Assembly (NCBI GenBank): GCA_019648995.1
Contig: BLXT01004211.1
Coordinates: forward strand, 89,574-136,243
Length of the DNA: 46,670 nucleotides
Direction of reading: 5' to 3'
Source: Plakobranchus ocellatus
Taxonomy: Eukaryota > Mollusca > Gastropoda > Plakobranchidae
Below the pieces are notes generated by a model that searched no databases, had not been told where the DNA came from, and saw only the letters and a list, made by a program, of their open reading frames with translations. The position numbers and the translations under genes are program-made. Of this stretch, positions 1-12,306 are shown one piece after another (the first letter of the stretch is position 1; each line of letters starts with the position of its first letter).

Positions 1-2222
1 CTCCCCGCGCAAAAAAAAACAAAAAAAGAAAAATAGTAAATTTGTTTTTAAAAGTTAGGCCCTTTAAAAAAGGCACTGTATAAACTATTTGAAGGTAAAA
101 TTTTCTGACGCCTGAGGCGCTACCTAAGAATATTTTTGCTTGGTTCATATATCATAATTTTTGTTTACAAGTTGTAGGACTATTATCCAAGTCCTTTGTT
201 GTGTTTTTTTCATGAAAAATATTGAACGGCTTAATAAAAGCAAAACTCACTTCTTTGAAATTCTGAAAAAAAACAATTTTTTTAAATGCTTATAACATTT
301 CAAAAGGAAAATTTAAGAACTAACATCTTTTTTGCTTGTGTTCTTTATTTAGGGTGTTTGAGGAATATTTTTTGCTTTCATTTGAGGATGATTTGTGGCA
401 ATTTTATGTATGGGTGTCATACAGAGTAAATGTTTATCTTTCTTCCAGAGAAGTATTTTCACATAGCACTTGTCATTTTTCTTGTTTTCTATTTTTCCTC
501 AACATGCAAGAGTTGTAAACTATGCAAATGACTATACAGATCTAGCAATATCATTGCACCTTGTCACCGTGGTGGGAACAGAATTGTACTTAATTCTATG
601 GCAAACAAGTTCTCTGTTGCAAATTGTTTTCACTTTATGACAAGATATCTAAGGGCTGGATCAACCATCCAATGAGACTGAAATCCTTTATTTCGCTGTA
701 TTTAATATTGAACCACATCTGCTACAATATGATGAAGAAATTTAAATACAAGCTACCTTGGACTCCACAAATAAACACATTTGATACAGGCCTAATCCTA
801 ACAAAGCAGGTGTTGCAACAAAACCATCATGGCATGCCCCAATACTTACTTTCATTAAACTAAGCTTTACTCACCCTCATGATAATACCTTTCACCTCAT
901 AAATCGATTATACGAGAGGTTTAATAAACACAATTACATTTTTAAAATATTCTAGAGGAATAAACTGCACTTAGGAAGCCTTATTCTCATGTTTAAGATC
1001 AACTTGGTATAGTGAATTTGCCCCAAAGTTCGATGGATTCAGGCCAACTGTACTAATAAAACTCCTAAGAGAAAAAGCATAGAATATGTTTTAAATTAGT
1101 ACAATTGTAAATCTTGAACATTCAAAAATTGATACACCCACTGAGAATTTCCACAAAACATACATTAAAGGAAAAAAAATAAAGCCGACAATATGAACTG
1201 ATTTTGCATGCATCAATAAATGAAATTTTAACTTCAAAACAATTTATCATGCCAATGCCATCTTAAATTGTTCGTAATCATTCATTATTACTTTTCAGAT
1301 ATTACCAAATACTCTTAAAGAGAATTAACAACATTTTTGTCCTAAAAAGTGGCTGACCAATGGAGAAGATACTTCTTGAATTAGAACAGAAAGAAAGGAA
1401 GTTAGCAAATAAAATGTATTGACTTTTGCCATTTTTCTAAGGGGGGAAATGGGGGGATAAGACGAAAGGGGCTTGGCATTTTTTTTTTTTTAATTTTAAT
1501 TATCTATCTCGAAAACAGTACCTGAGAGTTGTACATTTATAGAAAGTGCTTATATCAAAACCAAAATAAAAGAATGACAAAAGCCTAAATAAACAGAAAA
1601 GAAACAGACAAAGAACAGAAGCCAACTGAAGATAAGAACCAGAACGAATAAATTGCAAAGAAGATACTCGCCTTTTTGCCGAAACAAAAAAAAGTAAAAG
1701 CTACGACAAAATCGACTTTACCACCAAAATAAAAAAGGATATATATATATATAATTTCACAAACACTTAAAGCATAAAAGAACGTACCAAGCATATAGTG
1801 TTACACAAAATGGAGCGAGAATTTTCTTTCAAAAGAAGGAGGCACTCCTGAATTGGCCATCTTTTAAGATTTTAAAACTTACACACGAGGGCTTAAGCTT
1901 AAACTAATTTTTTTAATTGTCTAAAAGAAGCTATGAGTTTCATAGCCGTAGCTTAGCACTGTTCAGTTTTAAGTTCTATTTCAAGTGGGAAAGGCCTTTA
2001 GACTTTGTAAGTTGTACAAACTATATGCTTGGTCTAATACAACTCAATTCCTTTCTCAGTGCTTGTGTAATGAACCAAAAGCTTCAGTGGAAGTCTTAAC
2101 CAATAATGATAAACATTGAAAAAAAAATTCTGAGAAGGAACAAGTGTGAAGAGAAGCCTTGTACAACAGAGGGGAACATTTTTTTTTTAATATATGAAAA
2201 AGAAGTGGTGGTGGAAACTCAC
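1..2222 (-). other. Intron downstream of the last visible MYT1 exon
   Basis: It starts with GTGAGT on the minus strand. The 2.2 kb to the window edge is AT-rich; I looked for a further CPTPGC or CPVPGC finger exon on the minus strand and found none. Confidence 0.5.
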
Positions 2223-2585
2223 TTCTGCTCAACCTGGTTAGCTTGCACTGTGGCACGGTCAGCTAATGGGCAGCCAGAAAGGCTACGGTGAGAGGTATAA
2301 TTGCCTGTCACATGGCCTGAGCCGTCACAGCCTGGGGTGGGGCACGTGGCCTCAGACTTCTGACGAGAGCCTCCCGACCGTGGAGCAAGTAGCTCTAAAA
2401 ATGGCTGGGGAGAGCCAGCTCTACTGGACGTTTTGAGACGCACAAGAGATGAGGAGGGAGAAGGGGATCGACTGGACAAAGGGCTATCAGAACAATTGCT
2501 GTTTGTTTTATGGCCAGCATTTTCATCCAGATCATCTTCATTGTCATCATCATCATCCTCATCCATCTCACTGTTCTCATTAGAT
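2223..2585 (-). CDS. MYT1: MYT1 acidic region plus C2HC finger ([20 protein letters not shown])
   Basis: A 363-base exon, acceptor ttggggagCAG/A and donor AGAA/GTGAGT. It joins 6316-6835 as CG+A = Arg, reading [21 protein letters not shown]. The acidic tract is followed by a Ser/Pro-rich segment and a full C2HC finger, [20 protein letters not shown] then [10 protein letters not shown]. This is nearly identical to vertebrate central-cluster fingers ([28 protein letters not shown]). It ends in phase 2, so at least one more exon lies left of the window. Confidence 0.95.
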
Positions 2586-5500
2586 CTGCTCCCCAAAATG
2601 AATAAGGGAAAAAAAAAAACAAGGCATGCTGTTAGAATTGGTTACTCTATGCCTCGTCAAGATGTTGAAAAAAAAGAACTGTTAAACATTTTTAAATGCA
2701 TTATTACTGGCTTTGATGCATATTCAAGTAGCACTTGCTGTTAAGCAAAAGGAGTTACCACACTAGATTAATACTAATACAAAAAGTCAGAGAGTTTGAA
2801 CATGAATAATAACTTTGTGACAGGCGAGGGCAAGCCTTAACAGGGTGTGCAATATTACAACAAAAAAAATCTCTCTTCAAACTATGATCAGAAACAACAG
2901 CTCAAGTTGTAGCGCGCAAAGGTCAAACATGCATAAAAAAAGCACATGTCTTTTAATCCAAAGTTACAGGTAATAATTTATTTGATTTCTTACTAATTTA
3001 AAAATTCATTTTTCAGCATAGTTTACAACTCTTGCAATGTTTCTTTTGCTTTAAAAGTCCAAAATCTTTTCATACAGCATGTTATTTTATTAGGTATTTT
3101 GTAGAATCAAACATTCCTTGTCTGTTATACTACTGTATTCCTGCAATTTGCTTGCACACTTTTTCAGTGAAGTCAACATGTAAGAGATACCTCAGTCTTA
3201 TTCTTTCATTGAATGTCTTCCTTCACTTTATTTACTCATGTTGCTTACGACCTCCCTCTACAATCTAAACTGACAACAGAGCAGAACAAGCACAACTTGT
3301 TTTTGCTTGTATCATCAAGAAATTTCCTTGACCTTTAATGTATTCAACATGTTTAAACGAGATGAATCTTGCCTGTCTTGTATATCTACAAATTAAATTG
3401 ATAAGTTTAGTGAAAGAAACAAGAGAATATTAAATAATAAAAAAAATTTTTTAAAAATAAAAAAACAGCGGCTTGAATATGCTGAACTCAGTTGTTATGG
3501 TATAGACATATTTATTCATTTATAATTTTTTAAAACATATTACTATGACAGACAACATAGAAAAGTAAATTCAAAGGTTTAGCAACATAAACTTGAAATC
3601 TCTCATAATGAGATATACAAGAATTTTTAAAATCCAACATACTCACAACATTTTCAATTTTCAACGACTGACATCCTTCTTAGCATAGACAGACATACAT
3701 GCCCTATTGCAATATTTTAAGCACAGTCTTTTCAAAACTTTGTTTGTGGACTGTCCTCAAATTTATTAACAATACATGAGTGGAAAATCCAAATTTCCAT
3801 ATTTATTGGATGGACAAAGGGTAGAGGATCAAACTTCATATCCTCTGCTGAGAACTGGGACCAGAAACTCTTTCACGGTAGCCAAACACTTTACCAACTT
3901 GACCTACTCTCATTCCAGTTCTAACAAAACAATTTCTTTTCTTGAAACTCAATTTAAACCTGAAGCAAAAAAGCAAAGTTTTTGATTGAATATGCTTGAT
4001 CAAATTCAGCAAGTCAGTAAACTTATTGAATTTTGCAGAAATTTAGTTTGAGGTAGCACTAAAAAGGAATACTAAAAAGAGCGACAATAATATTTACAAA
4101 TCTAAAAAAAAAGGGCACAGTAACTAGATTGAAATACAAAATCGTTATCTGCATATTTTGCCAGTTTGCACTTTTAAAAAATCAGGCACCTTTGACTTTT
4201 TCTCTTGTTCTCTTAGCACAAAAAAAACATGCATAAATTTCAAATTATTACAGACATCACGTTCTGGTGTTCACACAAAATGAGATGATTGGCAGTTTAA
4301 CGTAGGAATGATTAAGCAGCACTGCATAGGCTATTCCTTCTGTACACATCCCACAATTCAACCTCACTACAGAGTAATAAAATGGAAAAAAAAAGTCTCT
4401 CTAGTATTAGAAATTGGAGCCCTGTTTCAGCTATAAAAACTGTAGGACTGGATTGTACATCACATTACACAATGACTTCAAGAACGATTTTTTTTTTCTT
4501 TTTTAAACATAATTTGTATGAAGAATTAATACCTTCATTTTTTTTAGCTTAAAAACTGAGATTGCTCTCCAAAACAATACGTATATTGAACTGCCCGCTG
4601 TTCAGTATAAAGAAATTGTTGAAAATGCTTATGTACAATCGGATGTAAAAGAGAAAAGTTTGAAAATTCCTGAATGACCTGAAACAAAGCCCTGTTTTTA
4701 CCCTTTTTAATTACACGATTCACTCTTTACTTCTTGATAACTACAAATCTATTTACAATAAAATCAGTAAGTGAAATTCTACTTACAGTAAAAAGCAATT
4801 TCAAAATATTACTAAAAATACTTTTCTGAGTCATTGACAAGAGTCAACAGTTGCAAACTTTCCTTTTTGATTTTCAATATATTTTGTCCAATTTATCCAT
4901 TCACGTTTGGATTTCTTTTTACCCATCAATACATGAATGAAAGGTACAGAAAGGTAGGCCTGTGAGTAATGGATCCTGTAGAGATAATGTATAATCTTAG
5001 CTTCTACATCTGGACATCTGGAGTTGTGCTAAGCAAATGCTGTAGTGATTGCAATAAAAAAAAAAATCTCACATACATTCTCCAGTTAGAGCTGTCAACT
5101 TCAAGAAACTTGCTTTAGTACTTTTCTTCCTTTTCTTCAGTAACATTATAGTATTGTCATTTAATTATAAGGACAGAACCCGCTGCCTTTGATCTAAGAC
5201 AAATGATTACCTGCGCAGAAAAAAGTGTTCTCCAATGTAGGACTGATGAAAAAAGGTGTGTTACCCCAAAGTTCATGACAAGAAATTGCAGTTTTAAAGA
5301 ATTTGACGATTCAGTACCATGCACCAACTTTTACATAGAGTAATTCATTTGTTTTAACCAAGATAAGGACTGTTCCAATTTGTGGGCAATATTTCAGTAT
5401 GTTCCATTTCATTCTTATTTCTTCACCTCAGTTGTAAAGTACTGAAATCAACAGCTGTTGGCAGTTTCGAACCTACTTCTTGATAGGAATAAAGATTTGC

Positions 5501-6315
5501 GTACATGTGGCATTACTCATGCTTCAATGTCTAACCCACACAATATAAACAATTGTCTTTTATAAAAATGGAATGCAATAGATCTAAAATCAATTTACAT
5601 TGATAAATTACATGCCATGATAAAGGCTGAGATTTCATTTAATAATGCTAGTATAAAATATCAAAGCTTACATGATTGTATGACAACAGAGATAACTGTG
5701 TAGACTATTTTTATCCAAATATACTAAATTGATGAAACTTTTGAAAGACAAAAACATTTAAGCTTTAATACAATGAAGACTTCAACCTTAGAAGTAAGCC
5801 CTGAGCAGCAGCTCTGCCTACATTTGTAAACACTGTCAACAAATCTAAGTACAGTTTTGTACAATAAATGCTTTGTAAATGATCACCTTTAACAGCTGTT
5901 TTTCTCTGTAGTATACTTTCAATAAGAAACATGTAATGTAAGTCAAACATTTGATTTCAACAAAAGTTGTATGGAATACAAGAAAAAAAAAAAACTACAT
6001 TGCTTCTATCTCTACAAACTTGGAGCAGGAAAAAAAACAACCGAATATCATATTTAAAAAGAAACAAAAAAAGGAAGCAAAACATCTAAGCACATTTCTT
6101 AAAATGTTATCAAAAACTGGTATCTCCTGCATCACAAAAAGAAAAATCAAAAAATCCTAAAATATAATGAAAAAATATACTAGTCTCTAGGAATTTAAAA
6201 CCTTGCTGGAATGGAAATTTTATTTTGCCTCACCTAAACAAACACAAAAGTTTTACTTTCTCTGATTCAAAACAAAAATGAGAAGAACAGACTGACACTG
6301 CGAATATCAACCTAC
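2586..6315 (-). other. Intron between MYT1-domain exon and finger exon
   Basis: 3.7 kb of AT-rich sequence with many homopolymer runs and no recognised transposon, RNA gene or additional exon. Confidence 0.5.
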
Positions 6316-6835
6316 CGGGGAAACCTCTGTGACAAAATGGAAGAGGCACTCTGGTGCTCACCAAGCAGAGCAGATGCCGGGGATGATGAAAGAAGAGACG
6401 ATGAAGAAGAGGAAGACACTGAGCTGGGACTAGAGCTCCTCGCTGCGGCATTCAATATCCTGTTCCCAGTGAAGCCACCCACACGAGAGCGGCTCAACAC
6501 GCTAGGTTTATGTCGAACGTGTGGCCGCCGAGACAAAATATTGGGGCGCTCAGGGGCATTCCGAACGGCTTCCATGATAGCAATAGGACCGATTAAGCAG
6601 GAAGATTCAGACACACTCTTGGGTGCCTCGCTTGAGACACTGGTTTTAGAGGAATCGCCAGCAGGCAGTTGTGTGCTTGAAGCTGTAGGAAAATGAAACC
6701 CAACCTCTGGCCTGCTGTATTTCTCGAGCTCCTTGGCCAAATTTCCCCTTGGGGTGGCCTGGGGTGCAGCTTTACTGTCCCTCGGCTCCAGTTGCTTGGT
6801 GAGAATCATTGGTCGCAGAACTCGATCTGTACCGG
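6316..6835 (-). CDS. MYT1: MYT1-domain exon (GTDRVLRPM...LAKELEKYS)
   Basis: A 520-base exon, acceptor ctcatgaAG/CC and donor CCCG/GTAGGT. It enters from phase 1 and exits in phase 2. It begins GTDRVLRPMILTKQLEPRD and continues ATPRGNLAKELEKYSRPEVG. The vertebrate equivalent is SDRVLRPM..VKQLE followed by TPRSNLAKELEKYSK, the conserved MYT1 domain between the second finger and the central finger cluster. The rest of the exon is Ser/Arg/Pro-rich with a poly-Ser tract (SSVSSSSSSSLLSSS). This is the best single piece of evidence for orthology outside the fingers. The domain's molecular role is not well defined. Confidence 0.95.
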
Positions 6836-7899
6836 CTTCATGAGAAAAAAATGAGAAAATCCAATAAGTGTCAGAAAAATCAAACTACACTAGCTTTATG
6901 AAAGAGAAAAGGTGAGAATCATTGATCACAAAACTTAGTTGAAAATGATCTGATGCAAAACGTCGACCGACATCATCTTAAAGACAAAAATGTTTTGTGT
7001 AATCATGGGTTGACATGTTCTGTGACAATCAAGAATATAAAGTATGCGTTCAGCTGTGTTTCTTCTCTTCCATGTCAGAATTCTTTTATAATCTCAGGTA
7101 TGAAAGTTTTGAGGAGCAATATTTACATGAAAAGGAAAGCAAAGTTTACAGGCACTGCACGGACTTAGATGGACCAAAACAATAAGGTCAAAGCCAACTT
7201 TTATGAACAAGATTCCCATACCTAACACATGTAGTTCTAAACCTGTAGAGTTTCACGCCATTATGTTCAATTACAAAAATTTTACCTGAAGTTTCAGTTT
7301 AGAAATTGTGATAAAATTGGCTCTCATGAGTTGGGTCTAGATCTCAGGCGGTGGATATAAAAAGATTGCTGAGAGATTGTTGGAAAGGCTGCTGGTGTTA
7401 GTGAGCTTGTAGATCCAAAGAATTGTGGAAATTTACGGTGGGGTTTCTAAAATTGTTCTTGATTATGTCTTTAGATCTAGGGATTTCAAGAAGGTTCTCA
7501 AAAGGTGTGAGGACATTGTTTATAAGAAGTCGCTAGGTTGTTACCTACTGACGAGATAAGCTTAGCTGTTAAGGAGAAAATTAATGAGAGTATTTGATCA
7601 GTCAATATTTTAAACCAATTTTGCTTACATCAGACAGTAGATTGTTTGTGTAATATTGACTAAATTAGCTTGTGTATTGCATCACTAGATTTTCTAGAAG
7701 CTCATGGGTGTTGTGTGTAAAAGAGCACTGATAGATTGTTGAGGAGTTTGCTAAAAGAAAGGCCACTGATGTTTGTGAATTTGTAGCCCTACAGGGAGAT
7801 ACCTTGCAGTTCTGAAATTGTCTTTGATTAAAATTAATAATATTTTCAATCGATTTTCGGCTAGACTTTGATTTCTGTTGTCACAGGCAGTGTTCAGCT
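6836..7899 (-). other. Intron flank left of transposon copy 1
   Basis: Unique-looking AT-rich intron with short unsupported frames only. Confidence 0.5.
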
Positions 7900-8917
7900 A
7901 GACCTGCCAACCCCAAATTGTGTTCACAGGAATATTCACCTCTACTCACAGGAATTTCGAGTCTCACAGGAATATGCCAGTACAATTAAATGTGCATGGC
8001 TAAACCGCACTACACCTTAATTACATACTCAACCATAGACATTCCATTACTTTAAAGTATTAATATCAGAGGCTAATTAATGAATTTTTTACTCTAAAAG
8101 ATGCAAGAAAGAATGTCCCTCTCAGCCATTGGTCCAAAAATTCACCATTTATCAAACCTTATAGACCTGCTGGCTTAAGGCCTGTGTGATGAATTTTTTT
8201 GAGGTGCCCTTCACTGTATAAAACCAAATTCTTGCTCACACAACAAAAGGTTATATGAAAAAACAAAACCTATGTGAGACAGGTCTACAGAATCTCAGTA
8301 AGGCCTAAAATTATGATCCATTGTATATTAAATAAAAAGAAAACATCTAGTCTAGATTGTGGTGGTATATATTAATTCATCGCATTCATTGGATGAGAAA
8401 GGTATTAACTATCGAGTCAAAATTAGCACATCAAATTAAATCAGTCTAAATAAGAACATCATATTAAAGGCCCAAGGCATCATGCTTTTCTGACATGGTT
8501 TCCATTGGTTTTCTATTAAAGGCTTTTAAAGATCACTTCAATATAGTCTAACTTGATGTTCTCTTTATTCAATATTATATTTTTTTAAAACTATTACATA
8601 CTCAACAAGGCTGATTTTCCCAAGCTTTAAATGAGTAATAAATCTTGGCGTTAATCTTGCAAAGGTCTACGATCTAGTCTAATCGGTGTCTTGATGGAGA
8701 CTAAAAAATGTCTAAAAATAGAACAAACCAAATAGGGACCTATAGGGCTATCTGACTGAATCAAATCTGAATATTGGCTTGCTTGATTGTTCTTTATTTA
8801 TATTCTTTAATATAAGGAGGGATGCCGAAGTTTCTTGGAATTGTACAAGGGATACTCCTATCAACAATTTCGCCTGAAAGGGTAACGAGTCCTATGGGGG
8901 TAATGCATGTGGCCTTT

Positions 8918-8971
8918 AAGAGAGAGAGAGAGAGGGAGGGAGGGAGGGGGAGAGAGAGAGAGAGAGAGAGA
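8918..8971. repeat. (GA)n microsatellite
   Basis: A GA run interrupted by GGGAGG triplets. A shorter GA run lies at about 9098-9114. Confidence 0.95.
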
Positions 8972-9587
8972 CCGGACAAAGAAAACATCAGAATATTGCC
9001 TAAGAAAAGAAAAATCCACACCAACACTAACTGCTAAAGAAGAGGACATTTACATTTTTAAAACTGAGTCATAGATAAGACTGAGACAGAGAAAAACAGA
9101 GAGAGAGAGAGAGATTGGATGATAAGGTGGCTAGCCTTCAATGCATTAGATCTAGTTATCACTCGGTGTGCAGATCTAATAGGATTTTCCAAAGCAGATC
9201 TAGGACAAAACATCTTTGGTATTATTAATAAGATACATGTAGGCCTATTATGAAAAATGCAGTATTAAGTTAGCTTTTGTAAATGTCAGATAGTTTGTTT
9301 GCACATCACCATTCATGTAGTGTTAAAACTAAACATAGTCGGAATCTCAAATTACTTTGATGAGGGGCTGACTTGAAGGTCGGGCTGCAACTCCCAAAAG
9401 CCAACCTTTGATTTCTAATCTTTGATTTACAGCCGACATGTTATCACTCTAGGCCTACTGCATCCTGCACTATGTTGACTTTAAAATTATTGTCTAAGCA
9501 TACTTCTAATTTATCACAAAGAATTTTTTTTTTTTTTTTAAGCTGTCAAGACTGTGAATTAATATATTATTAAAGTAGTGCAGCCTT

Positions 9588-9815
9588 ACTTCTTTGTTAC
9601 CTTACAGTAGCGTCAAAGATCTAACAAATTGCAGGCAGAATTCCCCTCTCTTTACCCCCCTCCCCCCTAACCTAATCTCTCTCTCTCTCTCTGTTGTTCT
9701 CAGTCTCTGTCTCAGTCTTATCTTAAATGAATCAGTAACTTCTTTGTTACCTTACACTTACAGTAGCGCCGAAGATCTAACAAATTGCAGGCAGAACTCC
9801 TTCTCTCTTTACCCG
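9588..9815. repeat. 75-bp direct repeat within transposon copy 1
   Basis: ACTTCTTTGTTACCTTACA...AGATCTAACAAATTGCAGGCAGAA occurs at about 9588-9660 and 9737-9815 with few differences. The two are separated by a CT-rich stretch. Confidence 0.8.
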
Positions 9816-10004
9816 CCACCCCCCTAAAAAAAACTTGGTGCTTTATTTAACTGATAAAGAGCGTAATCGCCCGCCACCGCCCTTTATGGGTGTTGGCGGG
9901 AGCGCCCGCTATCGCCCGCTGATACTTGACTATAGCATACACTTTTAAACTACGGAATAAGCCCCTTTATTTTCTTTACAGTGGCTGGGCCTTAATAGTT
10001 TCTG

Positions 10005-10337
10005 TTGCTTGAAGAGCTCTACTTTCGTTTTCCGTTTGCTGTTCTAAAATTGAATGAATGGTTACCGAGTAACGATTTTTTCAAAATGACCTTCAACTTG
10101 CTCTCGCAGCTGACAGAAAGATCGACTAGTAAAGAAAATGAAGATGAGGGTAGCCCTGTAGATGATGTTGGAGTTGAAATTGATGATGAAAGTGATGTTA
10201 ATTTTGATGTAGAGGAGGGAGAAGGTGATGGCCTACGTCTAGACTCTTCCGACGATGATGAATCTGAATGCAGATCTAGATCTAGTCCTAGCCCCACTGC
10301 CAAGATAGTGTTGTCAATTTTTTTCAATATCCCATAA
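10005..10337 (+). other. Acidic open frame inside transposon copy 1
   Basis: An ATG/near-ATG frame of about 110 residues with a strongly acidic core (SPVDDVGVEIDDESDVNFDV). It lies inside the TIR element interior that is not shared with copy 2. It could be a transposon-encoded N-terminal remnant or chance. No homolog is recognised. Confidence 0.25.
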
Positions 10338-11169
10338 TATCACTGATACTTAAGAGTTATATATCATAAGAAAGTGCATCCAATCTTCTATTTTTTGGTG
10401 TTTGAATTATGTTTGTACCTTCCTTGGTTTAAAATTTATGACAAAGTGTGTAAAAGGTGTACTTTTGTATATTAGGATTATGCCCCTTACACCCGCCATA
10501 GGCCATTGTTAATTTCGAGCTGGGCCAGCCCTCTATCAGTTAATTGGAAAACTCTTTGCAAGCCTCGTATAAGATAAAAGAAACTACACTGGTCTAGTTC
10601 GCAGATAGTAAAAAAAAAAAAAAAACCGAGGATGAACTTTCCATCGATACCACATTTTTGTATTATTGTGCATGGAAAGAAAATCACACGAAATGAAACC
10701 ATAGCACAAAAGCTAAGCTAAACAGCTAAAGTATAAAATTTTCCTTGTTGACGGAATGAATTACGCCTTAAGTATAATGTTGGCATGTCTGTATGTAGCA
10801 CCATGCCATATCAATAACACAGAAGTTACTCGGTCTTTTTACACAGAATGTTGAATAAACATTATGGGCTGCAAATTGGATACTTGCGTTATATCGATAG
10901 TAATTTAAAAATGTTCAATGCTATTTAAATCGGTACAGAATACATGTCGGTTGATATTGGATGGGTCCATAGGATACAAGATATTTTTTTTTTCTTTCGA
11001 TCGCCCACCGGGACAACTGAACGGGATTTTAGCAGGGCTGCCCAGAAAACGGAATTTGTAGGCCTCCACCAGAATTTTTCCCGGCGAAAACGGAAAGTTG
11101 GTAGGTCCTTGACATATTTGGTGACCACAATAGGGTCAACAGTAGATCTAGATCTGATCCACAAGAAAT

Positions 11170-11460
11170 TTTTGGCCATCAGGAATTGTCATGGGCTCGA
11201 GAGAGGAAATCTTCCATCAGGCCAAGTTATTGGGTTACAGAGGCAAAAACAGAGAGGATTATTTGAAATAAGAGCCTGAACAACTTGGTGAGAGAAATCG
11301 CCAGAGAGAAGAAAGAGGAGCAGAACCTGTTAAAGGGAAAAAGAAAGATAACTTCAATTGAAGCCAGAAGAAATAGAATTTCAACTGAAGCGAGAAGCTG
11401 ATCTGCTGAAAGGGAAAGAGAACGAGAAGTGGAATACGTTGAAAAAATGTATTGTCTAAA
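11170..11460 (+). pseudogene. gag-like retroelement fragment
   Basis: The plus strand reads EIFHQAKLLGYRGKNREDYL, then after stops and frame changes Q-L-G-E-R-N-R-Q-R-E-E-R and EEIEFQLKREADLLKGKENE. A short helix followed by a highly charged E/R-rich coiled coil is the usual N-terminus of gag proteins in invertebrate LTR retrotransposons. It is broken by several stops and frameshifts, and no LTR or pol was seen. Family assignment is by pattern only. Confidence 0.4.
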
Positions 11461-11570
11461 AATATCCTTGGGAGGACTGGTATGTAAAAAAAATGTTCAA
11501 AATAACTTTTGTTTAAAAAACCTAGCCATGTAAGACAACACCAAAAAAAAAGAACAGACTATCCACTGAC

Positions 11571-11678
11571 CTGGAGTGATTTGCTTAGCGGCCAGTTTGA
11601 TGAGCTCCTTCTCTGAGCAGGTGGCGATCATAGCTTTGGTTGGATCATCAGATTTGGGTAAAACAACCACATGCATAT
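11571..11678 (-). CDS. MYT1: MYT1-family linker exon (SEKELIKLAAKQITP)
   Basis: A 108-base exon, acceptor ccatcacCAG and donor CCAG/GTCAGT, phase 1 at both ends. It encodes MHVVVLPKSDDPTKAMIATC then SEKELIKLAAKQITP. In the family this position links the second finger to the MYT1 domain. It joins in frame with 12245-12306 or 27674-27723 upstream and with 6316-6835 downstream. Confidence 0.85.
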
Positions 11679-12244
11679 CTGGTGATGGAAGCATGAAGAT
11701 TGGAATAATCATAGTTTTATACTCTCTAAAGGAATACCATGAAACAAGAATCCCATTAAAATCTTAGAGAGAAAGAAAATGTAGACATTCAATTCCATCA
11801 AATTTTTTTGCCAGTAGCTACAAAAACTCCCTGGACAGGGCAGAGCAAAAAGGAAAAAAAAATGTTGACGTATACAAGTCATAGCTGACACATAGAACAA
11901 AAATGAATTGCTCAGCCCACTCAGCAGGAATAGGTTGCAAAACTGTACATATTTCTTGCTTATTAATGTGTGTTACATGCACAAAATTTGTAAAGAATAT
12001 TGTCGCTGATGAAATGGGAAAGATTTTGATTAAAGATATTGAGAAGACTTTTGATGCTGGAGATGCAAAAAAGAAAAAGTGAGGTACAAAACAAAAATCA
12101 CATAAGAGAACATGTAATTGCCCATTTTCTCTCTTTTACTTCTGCCTGCCTATAGTCAAGTGCATTAAGACCGCAGCTTGATTTAGAGTTGTCAGATACT
12201 ACATGTATACATATTTCTATCTTGTTTTGAAGTAAAGCACTTAC
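11679..12244 (-). other. Intron
   Basis: A 566-base AT-rich intron bounded by GTAAGT and tccatcacCAG. Nothing further was seen. Confidence 0.6.
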
Positions 12245-12306
12245 TCTGTTTTCCATCTTTAGAACTCATCAACTTGTTCATAGCAGCGAGAGGACATCCT
12301 GAGACA
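12245..12306 (-). CDS. MYT1: MYT1 finger, second half (VSGCPLAAMNKLMSSKDGKQ)
   Basis: A 62-base exon, acceptor tttgttatCAG and donor CAGA/GTAAGT. It must be entered from phase 2 (AG+T = Ser), reading S-VSGCPLAAMNKL. That matches the family's second-finger tail SLSGCPIAAAEKLAK. It ends in phase 1, in frame with 11571-11678. The matching first half (CPTPGC...HR) is not visible between this exon and 27674. Either it is hidden in the gap, or this exon is used as an alternative second half to exon 29381-29450. Confidence 0.85.

Larger units (their letters stand above)
7900..11109. mobile_element. TIR DNA transposon, copy 1 (older copy)
   Basis: It starts AGACCTGCCAAC (7900-7911) and ends GTTGGTAGGTCC (11098-11109), an imperfect inverse. 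Matches to copy 2 are 7900-8340 versus 17893-18345 and about 10550-11109 versus 19405-19932, both in the same orientation. The interior holds GA repeats, a duplicated 75-bp block and a GC-rich palindromic patch (9865-9930). No clear target duplication remains, so it is older than copy 2. Confidence 0.75.

Noticed and set aside
2395..2622. 75-codon minus-strand frame with poly-Met
   Set aside because: Frame-shifted shadow of the acidic GATGAT repeat in the MYT1 exon.
8794..9049. Frames rich in Ser-Leu or Arg-Glu near 8.8-9.0 kb
   Set aside because: Translations of the GA/CT microsatellite.
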